Assembly (NCBI RefSeq): GCF_035582795.1
Contig: NW_027445436.1
Span: 7,624,770 to 7,688,769 of the forward strand
Origin: Mycteria americana
Taxonomy: Eukaryota; Chordata; Aves; Ciconiiformes; Ciconiidae
Length of the DNA: 64,000 nt
Direction: 5' to 3'
Part shown: positions 11,757-24,195 of the stretch, one piece after another
How the letters are laid out: every line of letters starts with the position of its first letter
How positions within the stretch are numbered: position 1 is the first letter of the stretch
Position numbers and translations under genes: made by a program
Notes under the pieces: generated by a model
The model's input: the letters and a program-made list of their open reading frames with translations, nothing else
What the model was told of the DNA's origin: nothing
The model's database searches: none

Positions 11757-13040
11757 ATTATAGAGAATGAAATTTGCCAAGGATGATTGATTATGATTGA
11801 TAGAGGCTTCCTAACCATTCAAAGGTCACCTATGCTATTGCATCACCAATAGTGGCTGTAGCATGTATGAACCATCAGCTTCATAAGTTTTGGGGGAAAA
11901 TAAAGGGGTTACAGAGGAACTATACCTTAAAAAATCCCCACAGTATGGTCATTTAAAGGAATGCATGTAGGATTTCATATATGCCTTCTTCCTTGTAATG
12001 ATCTATAAAATAATTATTAGACATGGTTGCAAAGAAACTGTCCAGTTTGGACTGTCTGGGATATTATCTACATGAATCATGTTTGCTCCTGTCTCTTGTA
12101 CAAAACTGACTCTGGGCTCAAAAGCATGTCTTCATGGCCCATAAGCTTCATGGCCCATTTTTGCCATAACTCCTCTACAAAACACCACTTTCATCCTTCA
12201 CAGGGGTGCTGCAGGGAAACATTAGTGATTGTGAAACACTAAAACCATGGTGATCTGATGCATGCAATTACGAGAGAATGATACAGCAGTTGCAGTTATT
12301 CCTTTCGACACATTGTTACTGCAGTGATTCATAAGACTGATCATTGATACTTTTGATTTGTACAATTCTGAAATATCTACTATAGTTAACAGCACTTGCC
12401 TCAGCACATAGGTTTTCCCTGAATTATATTCTTTTATTCTAGTGATTACATTTTCTAGGATCATCAGTAGTTCTTCCCTGTATGTTCAACCCTAACTTAT
12501 TTATCAAGAACAACTATATGCTTGTTGTATTAATTTTGTTATTTTTTGCTCTTCTAGTCTACTCTTAACCTAAGCTATTCTTGACCACCTAAGGAGTTTA
12601 AGTTACTCATGGTTTTCCAAGATATCATGCCAAAAATCCTATCTTAGCTCTTAATAACAATAGTCAGTATCAGTAGTAAAAAGTTACACTAAATTACACT
12701 AATATAACCATGTCTTTCTACCCCTTTGTTATTCTCATCAGATGAGTTGCTTGCTAACAGAATAAAAGTATATTCTTATTGTTGGCCCTTAGGTGTGGGA
12801 TTCAGCCTTTAATTTTATACTATTGCTATTAATCCATTCCTTAAAATCATCCATATAGTCTGATCTTCCTCTAGCCTCAACAGTGCCTTGCAATGGAACT
12901 TAGATTTCCAAATTCTCCACTATACTGAAGCATATTGTTGTGCAGAGGTCTGTACTTCAGGTTGTGCAAGGTAAAAGAAGTTTGCCTTAGCAAATTAATT
13001 TTTTTTTTTTATAAAAGTCAGCAAATTTTTAAGAAAGGAA
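11757..13040. other. AT-rich single-copy DNA
   Basis: No gene or recognisable repeat. Short open frames at 12027-12464 have no motif. Confidence 0.4.
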
Positions 13041-13255
13041 ACTGGAGGGGGAGTTGGCCAGGGGGCAGCGATCGCTGCTAGGGGACTGGCTGTGCATCGG
13101 TCAGCGGGTGGTGAACGGTTGCATCACTTGTTTTTTGTTTTTCCTTGGGTTTTGTTCCTCTCTCTCCCTCTCTTGTCATTTTCCTTTTCATTACAATTTA
13201 TTATTAGTTATTTTATTTTATTTTATTTCAATTATTAAACTGTTCTTATCTCAAG
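13041..13255 (+). mobile_element. Type 1 variant b LTR fragment, R-like segment only
   Basis: It matches the central part of the variant b LTR immediately downstream. It begins just after where the TATA box would be (AACTGGAGGGGGAGTTGGCC) and ends at CTTATCTCAA just past the ATTAAA poly(A) signal. So it covers roughly the transcribed R region and nothing of U3 or the end of U5. A (TTTTA)n stretch at about 13208-13229 lies inside it. It abuts a complete LTR of the same type and strand. Confidence 0.8.
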
Positions 13256-13816
13256 TGTCCTGGTTTCAGCTGGGACAGAGTTAATTTTCTTCCTAGTAGC
13301 TGGTATAGTGCTGTGTTTTGGATTTTAGTATGAGAATAATATTGATAACACACTGATGTTTTAGTTGTTGCTCAGTAATGTTTACACTGGTCAAGGACTT
13401 TTCAGCTTCCCATGCTCTGCCAGGTGCACAAGAAGCTGGGAGGCAGCATAGCCAGGACAGCTGATTCAAACTGGCCAAAGGGCTATTCCATACCATATGA
13501 TGTCATGCTCAGTATATAAACTGCGGGGAGTTGGCCGGGGGCAGCAATCGCTGCTCCAGGACTGTCTGGGTGTCATTTGGCGGGTGGTGAGTGGTTGTAT
13601 CACTTGTTCTTTCCTGGGTTTTGTTCCTCTCTCGCTCTCTTGTTGTTTTCCTTCTCATTACAATTTATTCTTCTTATTATTTTTGTTCCAATTATTAAAC
13701 TGTTCGTATCTCAACCCATGAGTTTCCTTACCTTTGCTCTTTCGATTCTCTCCCCCATCCCACCAGGGGGGAGGGTGAGCGAGCGGCTGCGTGGTGACTG
13801 GGGTTAAACCAGAACA
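13256..13816 (+). mobile_element. Type 1 LTR, variant b, full length
   Basis: It runs from TGTCCTGGTTTCAGCTGGGAC to GGGTTAAACCAGAACA. Core promoter elements are clear: a CRE-like TGATGTCATG near 13499, TATATAAAC near 13515 and ATTAAA near 13694. The bases flanking the two ends (TCAAG and ATTGG) do not form a target duplication, so at least one flank was rearranged, consistent with the fused fragment on its left. Confidence 0.9.
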
Positions 13817-16800
13817 ATTGGAGAAATGATCTTTTTCCTTTCTTAAATAGATGTTGTTAAATAAGCAGAAGTTCTACATGCAGACAAATTTACTCAGCTG
13901 TTTAGACAGATATCCAATTTTTTGTTTAGCACTTCTGTAGAAAAGCACCAGAGGGTTGTAATGGATCTGAAGCTAATGGGACTTAACCTGCTGCTGTACA
14001 AGCCAGAGTTATAAATTGGTTGATAGGCATGGTTGCATGTAAATTATGTACAAAAATAATTGCTTCAGTTGGAGCTGAAGGTCTTATATACCTGACTATT
14101 ACAAATATTCTTAGCCTTTCCAAATGCTTCTAGGTAGTACAGGCTACTATATGAGCTTAAAGTGTTTGACATTGGCTATAGCTATGTTGTCTTTAAAGAG
14201 GGGACATGGGAGCTGTATCTGCATGCCTGCATCTAACCCACACAAAATGACACTTACAGGCTAAGGACAATTTATTTGGGCTCAGCTGGTAGTATTCCAA
14301 CTGCCTAATGCTTTGTTAAGGCACACTTAACCACTATGTCATACTTGCAGGATAATTGTCGGTCCAAAAGCAAATTTTACTTTTATGTTAGCATTCAGAA
14401 CACCCCTCAGAAATACAGCAATAACATTTGCATTCTACCATTAACTCTGGCATATCACATGCTTAATATTATCTTATCATCTGGATCATTATATTAATTT
14501 GCATGCACTTAAAACCAATAATTTATTACACATTTCACTAAGTATAGAGGTGTAAATTTGTTTCTTAGAATAATTTCTTTTTTGTTAATCCTGGAGATTT
14601 GGCTCTTGGCATGTTTAAGGGGTCAGTACTAAAGCATGGATAGATGTGAAATTGTGCATTCAGTTTGAAATGCTCTGAATTAAAAATGTTCTTTATTCTA
14701 GTAAAGAGAAAAAAAAATCTGTGTTACTGACTTTCCACAAGGAAAATTTGACATGAAGAATTATTTGTGTTTTCTGTATTACATGAAAGCAATTTTACGT
14801 CAACTCTTTAGCTTTTTATTGTTTTGTGAATTTTAAACAGCTTAGAGTACTCTGTATGGTTTTCCTTATTTTAGAGCCAACTCAATTATTGCTAAGCTTC
14901 ATTTAAGAAAGCTTTTTAAATATTCTACTACAGTGGTGAAGCCAAGAATTTAGGAAGTTTTACGGAACTGACTTTCATGCAGATGAGGGCCACCATCAAA
15001 CAGTGTCTCTTTAAACTTTAACCTTGCTTTATGAGTTCAGTCATTTTTGCTATTGGAGATAAATGGGAAGACCTAATGTTGCAAATAATTTTTCCTCCTA
15101 TCGGTCTACTTTTTGCATAGTTATCAAACACATCTGAATCTAATCACTCTAAGATAGCGTACTCAACTAATTAGGCCTCAGATCTGATTCAGTACAATTC
15201 CTATGTTTTAGCATGAAACTAAAGTTACCTTCTTATACTAAAATGTGAATGAATTGCTAAAAAGAATTCATAATTATGAAGGTAATTTTACAAATTCCCA
15301 TATGGTTCTTCTTTATGAATGTTTCTATAGTTTTACAGTATTCTATCAGAACAGGCTGCAACATAAAATAAGGTTGTAGCAGAACCTTCAGTATTTCTTT
15401 TGAAATATATAGCAATCACTATATTATTTTTAGTACAATTCCTTGGGATAAATCAGAACTGACAAGACCCGAATGAATGTATGACTGGTTTACTTCACAT
15501 GCATCTTTGATCACTTTATATAATGATTTAGCCAAAGGCAAATATTACAGGCTGTTTAGAATTTTTTAAGGACACCACTGAACTCTGCATTATTCCTAAA
15601 TTACAAGAAAGCACAAACCAAGTTTTATTTCCACTTCTAGGGTCAATAGATTATGTGCCCTCTCTTGGTTTAATGCTGGTGTTCATACAGTAAATAGTGT
15701 AAAGATGAAGAGTCTGCAACGCAGACATTTAAGAGAGAAAATGAGCAAGATATTCAGTAAGCAGTGCTGTCTTGAGTTTCTAACAGGATTTTCTTTAACT
15801 TTTGCATGCTGCTGTTTATATTAATATAATTACCCTGGTGTTTCTAGATGTTTCAAACTAAAAATGCAGTCATGCAGCTAGATGTGAAAGGCAAAGTACA
15901 ATTATAATGAATGCCATTGAGTGATGCACCAGTTCTTGCTCTCCAGTTAGATTTGTGGGAGTAGAACAAGTTCATTTTTTAATCTGGAAATGCTTCATGA
16001 AACTATACTGATTTCAGGGCTACATCTATTGCAGCTGATAAATAAAAACAAGACATAAAAAAACCCCCCTCCTACTCAAGGATATTACATAAAATTATTC
16101 CTTAAAGATATTGTTCATATGGAATACTTATACTTTAAAAGTAACAAATAGATATGAGCATCCCTGAATCAGCACTGTGAAAGTGGATAGCAAGCATAAT
16201 TTTTGAAAGGGGTAATACTGCTGATCTAGTTTCACAGGACCACTGTTGTGTTCATCTCATGCAAAGAAAATCCTGGATCTTAAAGGTCACCATTACACAG
16301 GGACCATCAGCAGTCCCTCAGGTTTTGAGTGAGCATTTTTCCAATATAGGTCTGGTATAAAGATACTGAAAGCAGAACTGGGACATTTTGAATTAAATAA
16401 AAATCTGAAAAATGATTACTTCAAATAAGGTCAGAGAGGGTTTTTTTTCTCTTTAATGTTTAGACAGGAAATAATTTGTTTCACTCAGAGTCTCATCTCT
16501 CCATTTTTAGCTAGTTGACCCTTTTTAGAACCTTTTCTATTAACATTTTGTCAATTTGTAAGCAAATGCATAATTTATAACTAAAATGCCAATGTTGTTT
16601 AAAAACACGAAGTGAAACTTCTAGTAAAGAAGGAATTAATTTTGAGATGCACGTAAACAAAAAGCCCCAACATTTATGTTTCCCAGCAATGTTTTTTCTA
16701 ATCTAAAACCATTGCTAAATTTGACCCTCTTTTGCGACTGCTGACCCATTTTGAGTCTGCTGAGGACGGGGGAGGAATAGGAAAGAAGGAAGTTTGTCCA

Positions 16801-19800
16801 GTTCTGCAATGATCTGTTTCTCAAACCTTGTCTCTGGGGAGCTTCTGAAACAAGGCCATAACATATGGCATGTGTGACAACTTATCAGATTTTTGTCATT
16901 CACAGGATCTGTCCTGCATACTTCACAAAACAGTCACTTTCCCAAAAGTTGGTCTGCCCCAAATAATGGTTTTTGTTTTTAACTGAGTGTCTACGCCACA
17001 CACTGTCTTCACATAAATGTTCATTCACCTCTTCTCTGCTATTTACTGTTAGCAATGACAATTTTAAGAGGAAGGGGGAAATCACCTCCAGCTGAGTGGT
17101 GTATATGTGTTGATACTTTTCTAATAGATTAGCAATACGGTTTTGTGCTTGGCTAATGACACAATTTGGAGTTAATATAGCAACTTGGGTTTTTATCCAT
17201 GAACTTTAGGCAGTTTATTGACTGTGTATCCAGATTGAGTTCTGAGAAAGGTAAAGGCTACTTTGGACTCCTAAAGTGAGCAAATGTAATGTGAAATCAC
17301 TGGGACAAACGCAGAATTGCAGCACTGTAATTCTGTTGCACTATGATGATGAAGGAGAGCAGCTGGTCTGCAAGCACAGCACATCTTTTAAAATAGAGAG
17401 AACTAACCATATTAAAAAGCTAATTTTTGCCAGAATACTCAAAAGTACAATTCAGTAATTTTAAAATTATTATCTTATCTTTCAGTTTTTGATACAAATC
17501 ACAATATTTCTTCACATAATATTTCAATTAATTTTGAGATATTTTGCCAAAATACAAGGATACCACAGTATCCACACATCATTGTATGGACTGTTTCTCC
17601 TCCACCCACAAATTTTCTAATTCTATGCCAAACAAAAAAGAGCATTTGACAAACCCTAACCTAAAAGGAAATCCCATACATACTCTAGTACTTTTCTTCC
17701 TTATTATAAATGTTTCTTTACCTCTACACCATGCCCATTCCTCTTTGAATCAGATCCTTCTCTAGTAATTCAATTAATTATAATTTACTGCATTGGAACT
17801 TCACGCTTCTATGCAATGCACAACTATGTGGGGCAGCAACCAACAAGCAAGGAACAAAATCCAAAGCACACGAGTCAGAAAAGGCAAGAAGAAAAGTGCA
17901 GAGAGATTTTTGCCTTCCATCAAATGTGCTAGTGAGAATAAGCAGCACTCCATTTGTTTAACTTTGCTGCAACTATTTGTATGCATAAATGCATACATGC
18001 ATTCATGGTTTGATGGGCTGAGGTCTAAGAGTAGAGAAAATAAACTGAGGGAGGAAGTGAAGAGGAGGTTTGAAATTCTCATATTCATTCAAGCGAGTTG
18101 TTGCATCTGAATTGATTCTTACTGCTGTGGCATCAATTACTTTGTTGTGTGAGCAGGCTGGAGTGAAAAAAAAACCACACATGCACACACAGAGTGCTCT
18201 ATAGAATTCTAATTCACTAAACCCAGTGATATAGTAAAGATACTTCACACAGAGAAAAATGTGGTGAACAGCAAAACAAAAAGCAGCACTCTAGCTACCA
18301 AAGTTGAGGGGAACCTGCTGTGGCTAAGTAGCAGTGGTGTCCTTAACTGAGGAAGACACTGCTGGAGCAATTCTTCTCTTTCTGTTCTTCCTTTGTTTCC
18401 ATTCTTTAGGGGTTGTGACTTTTATACCTCTTTTTTATCTCTTGCATTTTTTACCATATAAGGGATTTTTACAGGTAGGATACATGTTCCTTGTTCACTT
18501 TGTTATGCCCTAAAACCAGTCTGACTGGCTCTCAAGGTTGCACTCTTTTAGTGCAATTGACCATTTGTTGATTTTTTTAGTGCATTTATTTAGTGCAACC
18601 ATTAATTGACCATTTTTGATTTGTGCTTCCACCCCACCTTTGGCCTTCTGCTACCACCCAGTGCCTGTATTCTCAAGGCCTCTACTATCATCTTCTGCCA
18701 TCTTTTGCTTGTACTTTTGATGACCCCTGTTACAGAGCTGGATGATCTCAAAGCTACATTATCATAGACCAAATCTAGAGCCCTTGCTCCCTGCAGTTTG
18801 GATATATTTGAGAAATTTTAAAGACCATTCTAGAGTACATATTTCCCAAATGTAAATATGAATGTATGTGCAGCATGTGTAGGGACCTGGATGTAGTACT
18901 GCTACTCACTGTCTACAGTAGGGTTTCTTCTGTGTCAGGAAGCATGCATCTATCATGTCAGTGTTCTTTACCCAGACCTCGATGAGAAGTAGGACACAAC
19001 CTAATACAATAATAAATACTGTAAAACCCGGAACAAACTCTGCCTGACCTTCAACTACTTTCCAAGACATATTTTCAGCATTTTCCAAAAAGGCAACAGT
19101 TATGTAGGAAGCTATCCAGTTTGGCAAGCGTGCGAGAAAGATGCCAAAATTCCAATTTCATTTGCCAAACTTAAGAGTATAATATATATCTGCAAGTTTC
19201 CAACTGTCAAAAGATAAGTATTAGTCACTTTTCTTACATGGTGAGAACATGTATGCATCTTCACATGTACACAGCAGTCTTTCCAGTTAACCATATTTCT
19301 TTTGGTTAAAGCATATGAACATCTTACTTCAGCACAGACATTTTAATCAGACATTCAATTCTTTCTCAGATGGTGAAAATTTCTCTGCAAGCACCCATTA
19401 ACATAACCTGAAATGAAAACTAAACAAAACTCACAGGTTTTGAATAATGGGGCTGGAAGAATTGCTTCAGCTTTTGTCAGATATCTAGTAAGTTAGTTTT
19501 GAGGCTCACGTGAGTTCAAGACTGATGCATGACCACTCTGCTTAGCCACAATGAAGAAAAGAAAGATTTTGCCCTATATTTCTTTTTTCAGACCTTCCTT
19601 AGTTATGCTGGGAAAAGTAGAGGATTGGGAAAAAAAAATTATTTTGGGGGCTATAAAGCCCACTTGCTCTCTTGATTCTCCAAAGCAAGTATCTATGACT
19701 AATTCCAAGTTGTATTTATTTTCATGCCTTCCTGCTTAAAGAGTCATGCAACCTGATTTAAAGGCTGCATTCCAAGCACTCTGCAAGCATAGAACCCCAA

Positions 19801-21390
19801 TGTTTCAGATTTTCCTGGTCGATAACATTTTTCAAATCCCAAAACAACACTAATGAGTCAGGTACAGCTGTGCTGTGTTTGCAAGAGAAAAGCCCTGCTT
19901 GAGGCAGTTTTTCCTGTAAACAGACTATAGGTCAAAGAAAAATATTTTAAAAGAAATCCACTTCTGAGGAGTGCCTATTGTAGCAAGTTGTTTTATCCAC
20001 TTCTGCTCCAACAAGCCAATATTAACAAAACAAAAGACCCCCTGTAATTAACAAACGGTAAGGAAAGAATTTATCATTAGAAACAGCCACTGTGTTTAAC
20101 CTGTATATCAGAAAGCATATAAAAAGTAACACTGCACTATGCCACACAGCCCATGCTTGCTCTTTACGAGGCAAAGCAGAATCTAAAGTTAATGTACAAT
20201 GAATTTTTCAGTCAGTACAGGCAGCCTAGTAAACAAGTCACAAAATAAAAACAAACTTGAGTCTCCCCCATCCTGCTGACTCCACTTGTGTTTAATGTTT
20301 TACTGGTTCAAAGGGCTACTGTATAAACTTTCTGATTTAAGCCAAAAAAAATCAGAAATGTTAAGCTAGAGCAAGTATCACATTCATTGGCCATAAGTTC
20401 AGCTAGCTAACTTGAATCAGTCAGATAACATTATCAAATTAAAATATATTTTTAAATGATTGCAGAAAATTAGATGTTTAAATAAAAGTGTAGATGAAAA
20501 AGTGGTGAAATCTATGTATCTGAATAGTCGCCAATTGCCTTTTCTTCAATATTTCAAACAGACAATTTCTATTGGTTTTATAACAATTGTATAAAGTTTA
20601 TCAAGGCAAACACAATATTATCACAGCAAGGAACTGCCACAATTTGGCAATATTAAATAAATATCAAGTTGATTTTATAGCTGGGGGACATGTTCCATGT
20701 TCTTAGATGTGATATAAAGTGTGAAGAAGGCTGAAAGAACCACCTTCTTTCAGGTGGTAAATGTTATCTGAGCTCAGAATGTACTAGAAAGTGGCAAGAA
20801 TACTTCTATTTACTAACAAGGTAATGTTTGAATTGATTATCCAGTAACTATTGCTGATAAGCCTGGGCCAAATGTAGGTGGATTTATTTCTTATCTGCTA
20901 CTAACACTAGGAAATATCCCCAGTTTTAACCATTACTTAAGTCTAAGCAGAAGATTTGCCATCTTTTTGTCCTTTCTATAAATTAATAGTACTTCACCAT
21001 CTGTTAGGATTTTTTTTTTAATATTTGTAGTTACATATATGCCTCTTCCTGAGAACAAGACCTCCAGGTATTCATACACATCCAAAATAGGTATTGTAAA
21101 GCCTTGTCCAAACAGGGCAATTCAAGGGACTGGGGTCGTACTCCCCTCAAGTCAGTGGTGAGAGTGAAGAGCAATCCAGAAAGCTAACTTGCTTGGCAGG
21201 GATATATCAAGAGCTGCCCAACCAGAAACACTGGAGTTTAGACTACGTAAAATGGAATTGTAGTTGCTTAAACCTCAGAAAACAATTCACTCTCTCCTGA
21301 AAACAGTTGTCACTCCTGAAGGCACCTGAAAATCAATTTGCTTTGGTTTCTTGAATGCCTGAACTCACTCTCTTGCACCATCCTCTAACC
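13817..21390. other. Long AT-rich single-copy stretch, no gene recognised
   Basis: About 7.6 kb in which I see no coding exon, RNA gene or interspersed repeat. Short open frames (for example 17793-18110 plus strand and 18906-19127 minus strand) have no motif beyond a possible hydrophobic stretch. Very old repeats or conserved noncoding elements would not be visible by eye. Confidence 0.4.
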
Positions 21391-21975
21391 TGTAGCTAGA
21401 CATGGATATTAAGGGATGTTATGAGCAGCCGCTGCCTTCAGCAGTTCTGGGCCCAGGACTCACTCCTGCCTGGCTGCTGGAGCCCAGTCTGTTATGCCCA
21501 AGGGTCTCTGTCTCAGGCCAACTGATGCAGCTGCTGCTTTCCTGTTTACAGGTTCAACCAGTAGTGAAGCTGAGCATGTATCCAAGAGACACACACACAC
21601 ACAAAGGACACTGGCAGCTACAAAAACTGCCACAGACAAGGTGGTGCCTTCAACAGCACCTACATATAGGACTCACATAAAACATAAACACAGACAGCCA
21701 AGTCCCCTTCTTCTCCTTCTACTGGTAAGGATTGCAGCTCACTAATGAAAGCACACACGCACCCACCACTCTCTAGGGTCACAAGTACACGCACATTCAC
21801 AAATTCCTCAAGTGTCAGCAGAGCCCCTCTGTCCATCCAATACCCCTGCCCAGATCCTGAGCCCTCTTACCCACTCCAGAGATCTCCTACTCGCCAGCTA
21901 GTCTAGCTTGGTGCTCGCTGACAAAAAAGACGCATGCACTCACGCACTTGTCTTACAGGCATCCCACGCTTGCAG
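21391..21975 (-). mobile_element. Dispersed LTR-like repeat R3, minus-strand copy
   Basis: The reverse complement of this interval matches 62410-62994 over its whole length. Shared blocks include GTGAGTGCATGCGT, GAATGTGCGTGT, GGGGACTTGGCT, CACCTTGTCTGTGG and AACATCCCTTAA. Both copies finish in a similar CTAG...CA end, which fits an LTR 3' terminus. A short (AC)n run lies near 21590. The family is not one I can name. The left part of the 62-kb copy, with tandem units, is missing here. Confidence 0.75.
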
Positions 21976-22017
21976 GTGTATTAAGAGCTTTACGGAAGAC
22001 ATTACATTTGGGTAGTG

Positions 22018-22917
22018 CACCCTCAGTAAGTTTGCAGATGACACCAAGTTGTGTGGGAGTGTTGATCTGCTTGAGGGTAGGAAGGCTCTGCAGAGGGACC
22101 TGGACAGGCTGGATCGATGGGCTGGGGCCAATTGTATGAGGTTCAACAAGGCTAAGTGCAAGGTCCTGCACTTGGGCCACAACAACCCCATGCAACGCTA
22201 CAGGCTTGGGGAAGAGTGGCTGGAAAGCTGCCAGGCAGAAAAGGACCTGGGGGTGTTGGTTGACAGCCACCTGAATATGAGCCAGCAGTGTGCCCAGGTG
22301 GCCAAGAAAGCAAATAGCATCCTGGCTTGTATCAGACATAGTGTGGCCAGCAGGACTAGGGAAGTGATTGTGCCCCTGTACTTGGCACTGGTGAGGCCGC
22401 ACCTCGAATACTGTGTTCAGTTTTGGGCGCCCCACTACAAGAGAGACATTGAGGTGCTGGAGCATGTCCAAAGAAGGGCAACGAAGCTGGTGAAGGGTCT
22501 GGAGCAGAAGTCTTATGAGGAGCGGCTGAGGGAACCTGGGTTGTTTAGCCTGGAGAAAAGGAGGCTGAGGGGAGACCTTATCGCTCTCTACAACTACCTG
22601 AAAGGAGGTTGTAGAGAGGTGGGGGTCGGTCTCTTCTCCCAAGTAACAAATGATAGGACAAGAGGAAATGGCCTCAAGTTGTGCCAGGGGAGGTTTAGAC
22701 TGGATATTAGGAAATTTTACTTCACTGAAAGGGTGGTCAAGCATTGGAACAGGCTGCCCAGGGAAGTGGTTGAGTCACCATCCCTGGAAGTATTTAAAAG
22801 ACATTTGGATGAGGTGCTTAGGGACATGGTATAGTGGTGGTCTTGGTAGCGTTAGGTTTACGGTTGGATTCGATGATCTTAAAGGTCTTTTCCAACCTAT
22901 ACGATTCTGATTCTGTG
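22018..22917 (+). mobile_element. CR1 LINE, 5'-truncated, about 0.9 kb
   Basis: The copy begins inside the RT domain at the [11 protein letters not shown] block and runs to the octamer tail. It parallels 38500-39400 of the long CR1 with few differences. A 261-codon stretch of ORF2 (22049-22834) is open to its stop. It lies next to repeat R3 on its left and R4 on its right. The antisense strand is also open for 263 codons, a property shared by other copies and explained below. Confidence 0.95.
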
Positions 22918-23265
22918 ATCCTGGGCATACCATGTCTGCTCTATTTGGCCTTGTAATTAAGGCTTGAGAAGCCTGTATGTTAGCATGAGCAGCCACTGTA
23001 AGGGGACCTGCTGGAGTGCCCTGTACTAGCCTGTGCTGCATGCTGGTGGATGTTATGACAGGGAGAACGTTCCAGCCTGTCAGGAGAAGATATATGGTTT
23101 TGATTCTTACACAACATAAAAGGCACCATGGCATGGGAGGGAGGAGGAACATCTCCACAGATGGGACATGCACAGCATGCCATAGGAAAATTCATCCGGG
23201 GTCTGTCTGATGCTGCATGAAATCAGGATTCCCAGCATCTGGAGGGACATAAGATTTACTCTTAC
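22918..23265. repeat. Dispersed repeat R4, copy 1 (family unknown)
   Basis: It matches 32409-32739 over about 330 bp: both start at GATCCTGGGCA and end at AAGATTTACTC, after which the sequences part. Shared landmarks are CTGTGCTGCATGCTGGTGGAT, GTCAGGAGAAGATATATGG and CCATGGCATGGGAGGGA. On the minus strand copy 2 has an AATAAA, so R4 may be part of a minus-strand LTR, but orientation and class are uncertain. Here it is wedged between a CR1 tail and a type 2 LTR. Confidence 0.7.
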
Positions 23266-23926
23266 AGGGGCTGCCCTATGCCAGACAGCCATTTCCAGCC
23301 ATCTCGGCAAAGGTCCCACTGCAGGCCAGATCTGAGCCCACCAGCAAAGTTGGTGGTGCCTCTGTGAAAACATACTTAAGAAAGGGCAGAAAGCGCTAGA
23401 CAGGGAGAAGAGGAGGGAAAAACAAAGAGTGAGAAACAGAGGGAACACCAAGGTCAGAGAAGAAGGAAGAGGAGGTGTTCCATGGCAGGTATTGCCTGCA
23501 GCCCATGGAGAACCCATTCCAGAGCAGAGGAAGAGTGCAAGAAAGAAGGAGCAGCAGAGAAAAACAGTTATGTACTGACCGTAACCTCCCCGCCATGCAC
23601 CCTGCACCACTTGGGGCAGGGAGAGGAATCTGGAGTGAAGGAATGAAGTTGAGCCTGGGAAAGGGAAGAGGAAAGGTCTTGTTTTAATGTTTGTCTTTTT
23701 GTTCCCTGCTACCTGAATTAGTAATTAATTTTTTATTTTAATTTTCCCCAAGTCAAGTCTGTTTTGCCTGCAATGGTAATTGGCCAGGAATCTCCCTGTA
23801 TTTATCTTGACCCACAAGCTTTCTCATTCCTGTTCTTCCTATTTTCTCTCCCCCCTCCTGCTGAGGAGGGGGAATGAGCAAACATCTGCAAGGGACTTAG
23901 CTTTTAGCAAAGGCTAAGCCTCCACA
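23266..23926 (+). mobile_element. Type 2 ERV LTR, 5'-truncated
   Basis: It matches the type 2 LTRs at 45810, 46749 and 53842 from their GGGGCTGCCC block onward. The order is CTCTGTGAAAACATACTTAAG (TATA-like), the GAGCAG-rich centre, GAAGTTGAGCCTGGGAA, CCCCAAGTCAAGTCTGTTTTG and a CTCCACA end. The first 60-70 bp of the LTR, including the G-run, are missing. Confidence 0.85.
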
Positions 23927-24069
23927 GCTAATTAGAGAAAAGATTATTTCCTGAAAATTTGAGGGTTGATATAAGGGGAAAATGATATTGAGTTGTACAT
24001 ATTGTATAATTTCTGTCTTGTGGCAAAAAGGAAGAATAGATCACACATTATATTACTATGAAGAAAGGA

Positions 24070-24195
24070 CAGACTAGGTACAAGGAAATAATTTTTCACC
24101 ATGAGTGTGAGTGGTTATGCACTAGAACAGATTCCCAGAGAATCTCTATTCTTTCAACTTAAATTGTTTCTCTGATTCTAGAAAGGGCACTGGAT
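24070..24195 (+). mobile_element. Old CR1 relic (low confidence)
   Basis: The stretch AATAATTTTTCACCATGAGTG followed by TGCACTAGAACAGATTCCCAGAGAA resembles the conserved CR1 block encoding the ORF2 end (compare ACTGGAACAGGTTGCCCAGGGA at 31752). The rest has decayed. Confidence 0.4.

Noticed and set aside
18906..19127. Minus-strand frame with a hydrophobic stretch
   Set aside because: A single hydrophobic run in AT-rich DNA is common by chance; no other support.
21953..22744. 263-codon minus-strand gene
   Set aside because: Exact antisense of CR1 ORF2; the same peptide appears opposite other CR1 copies.
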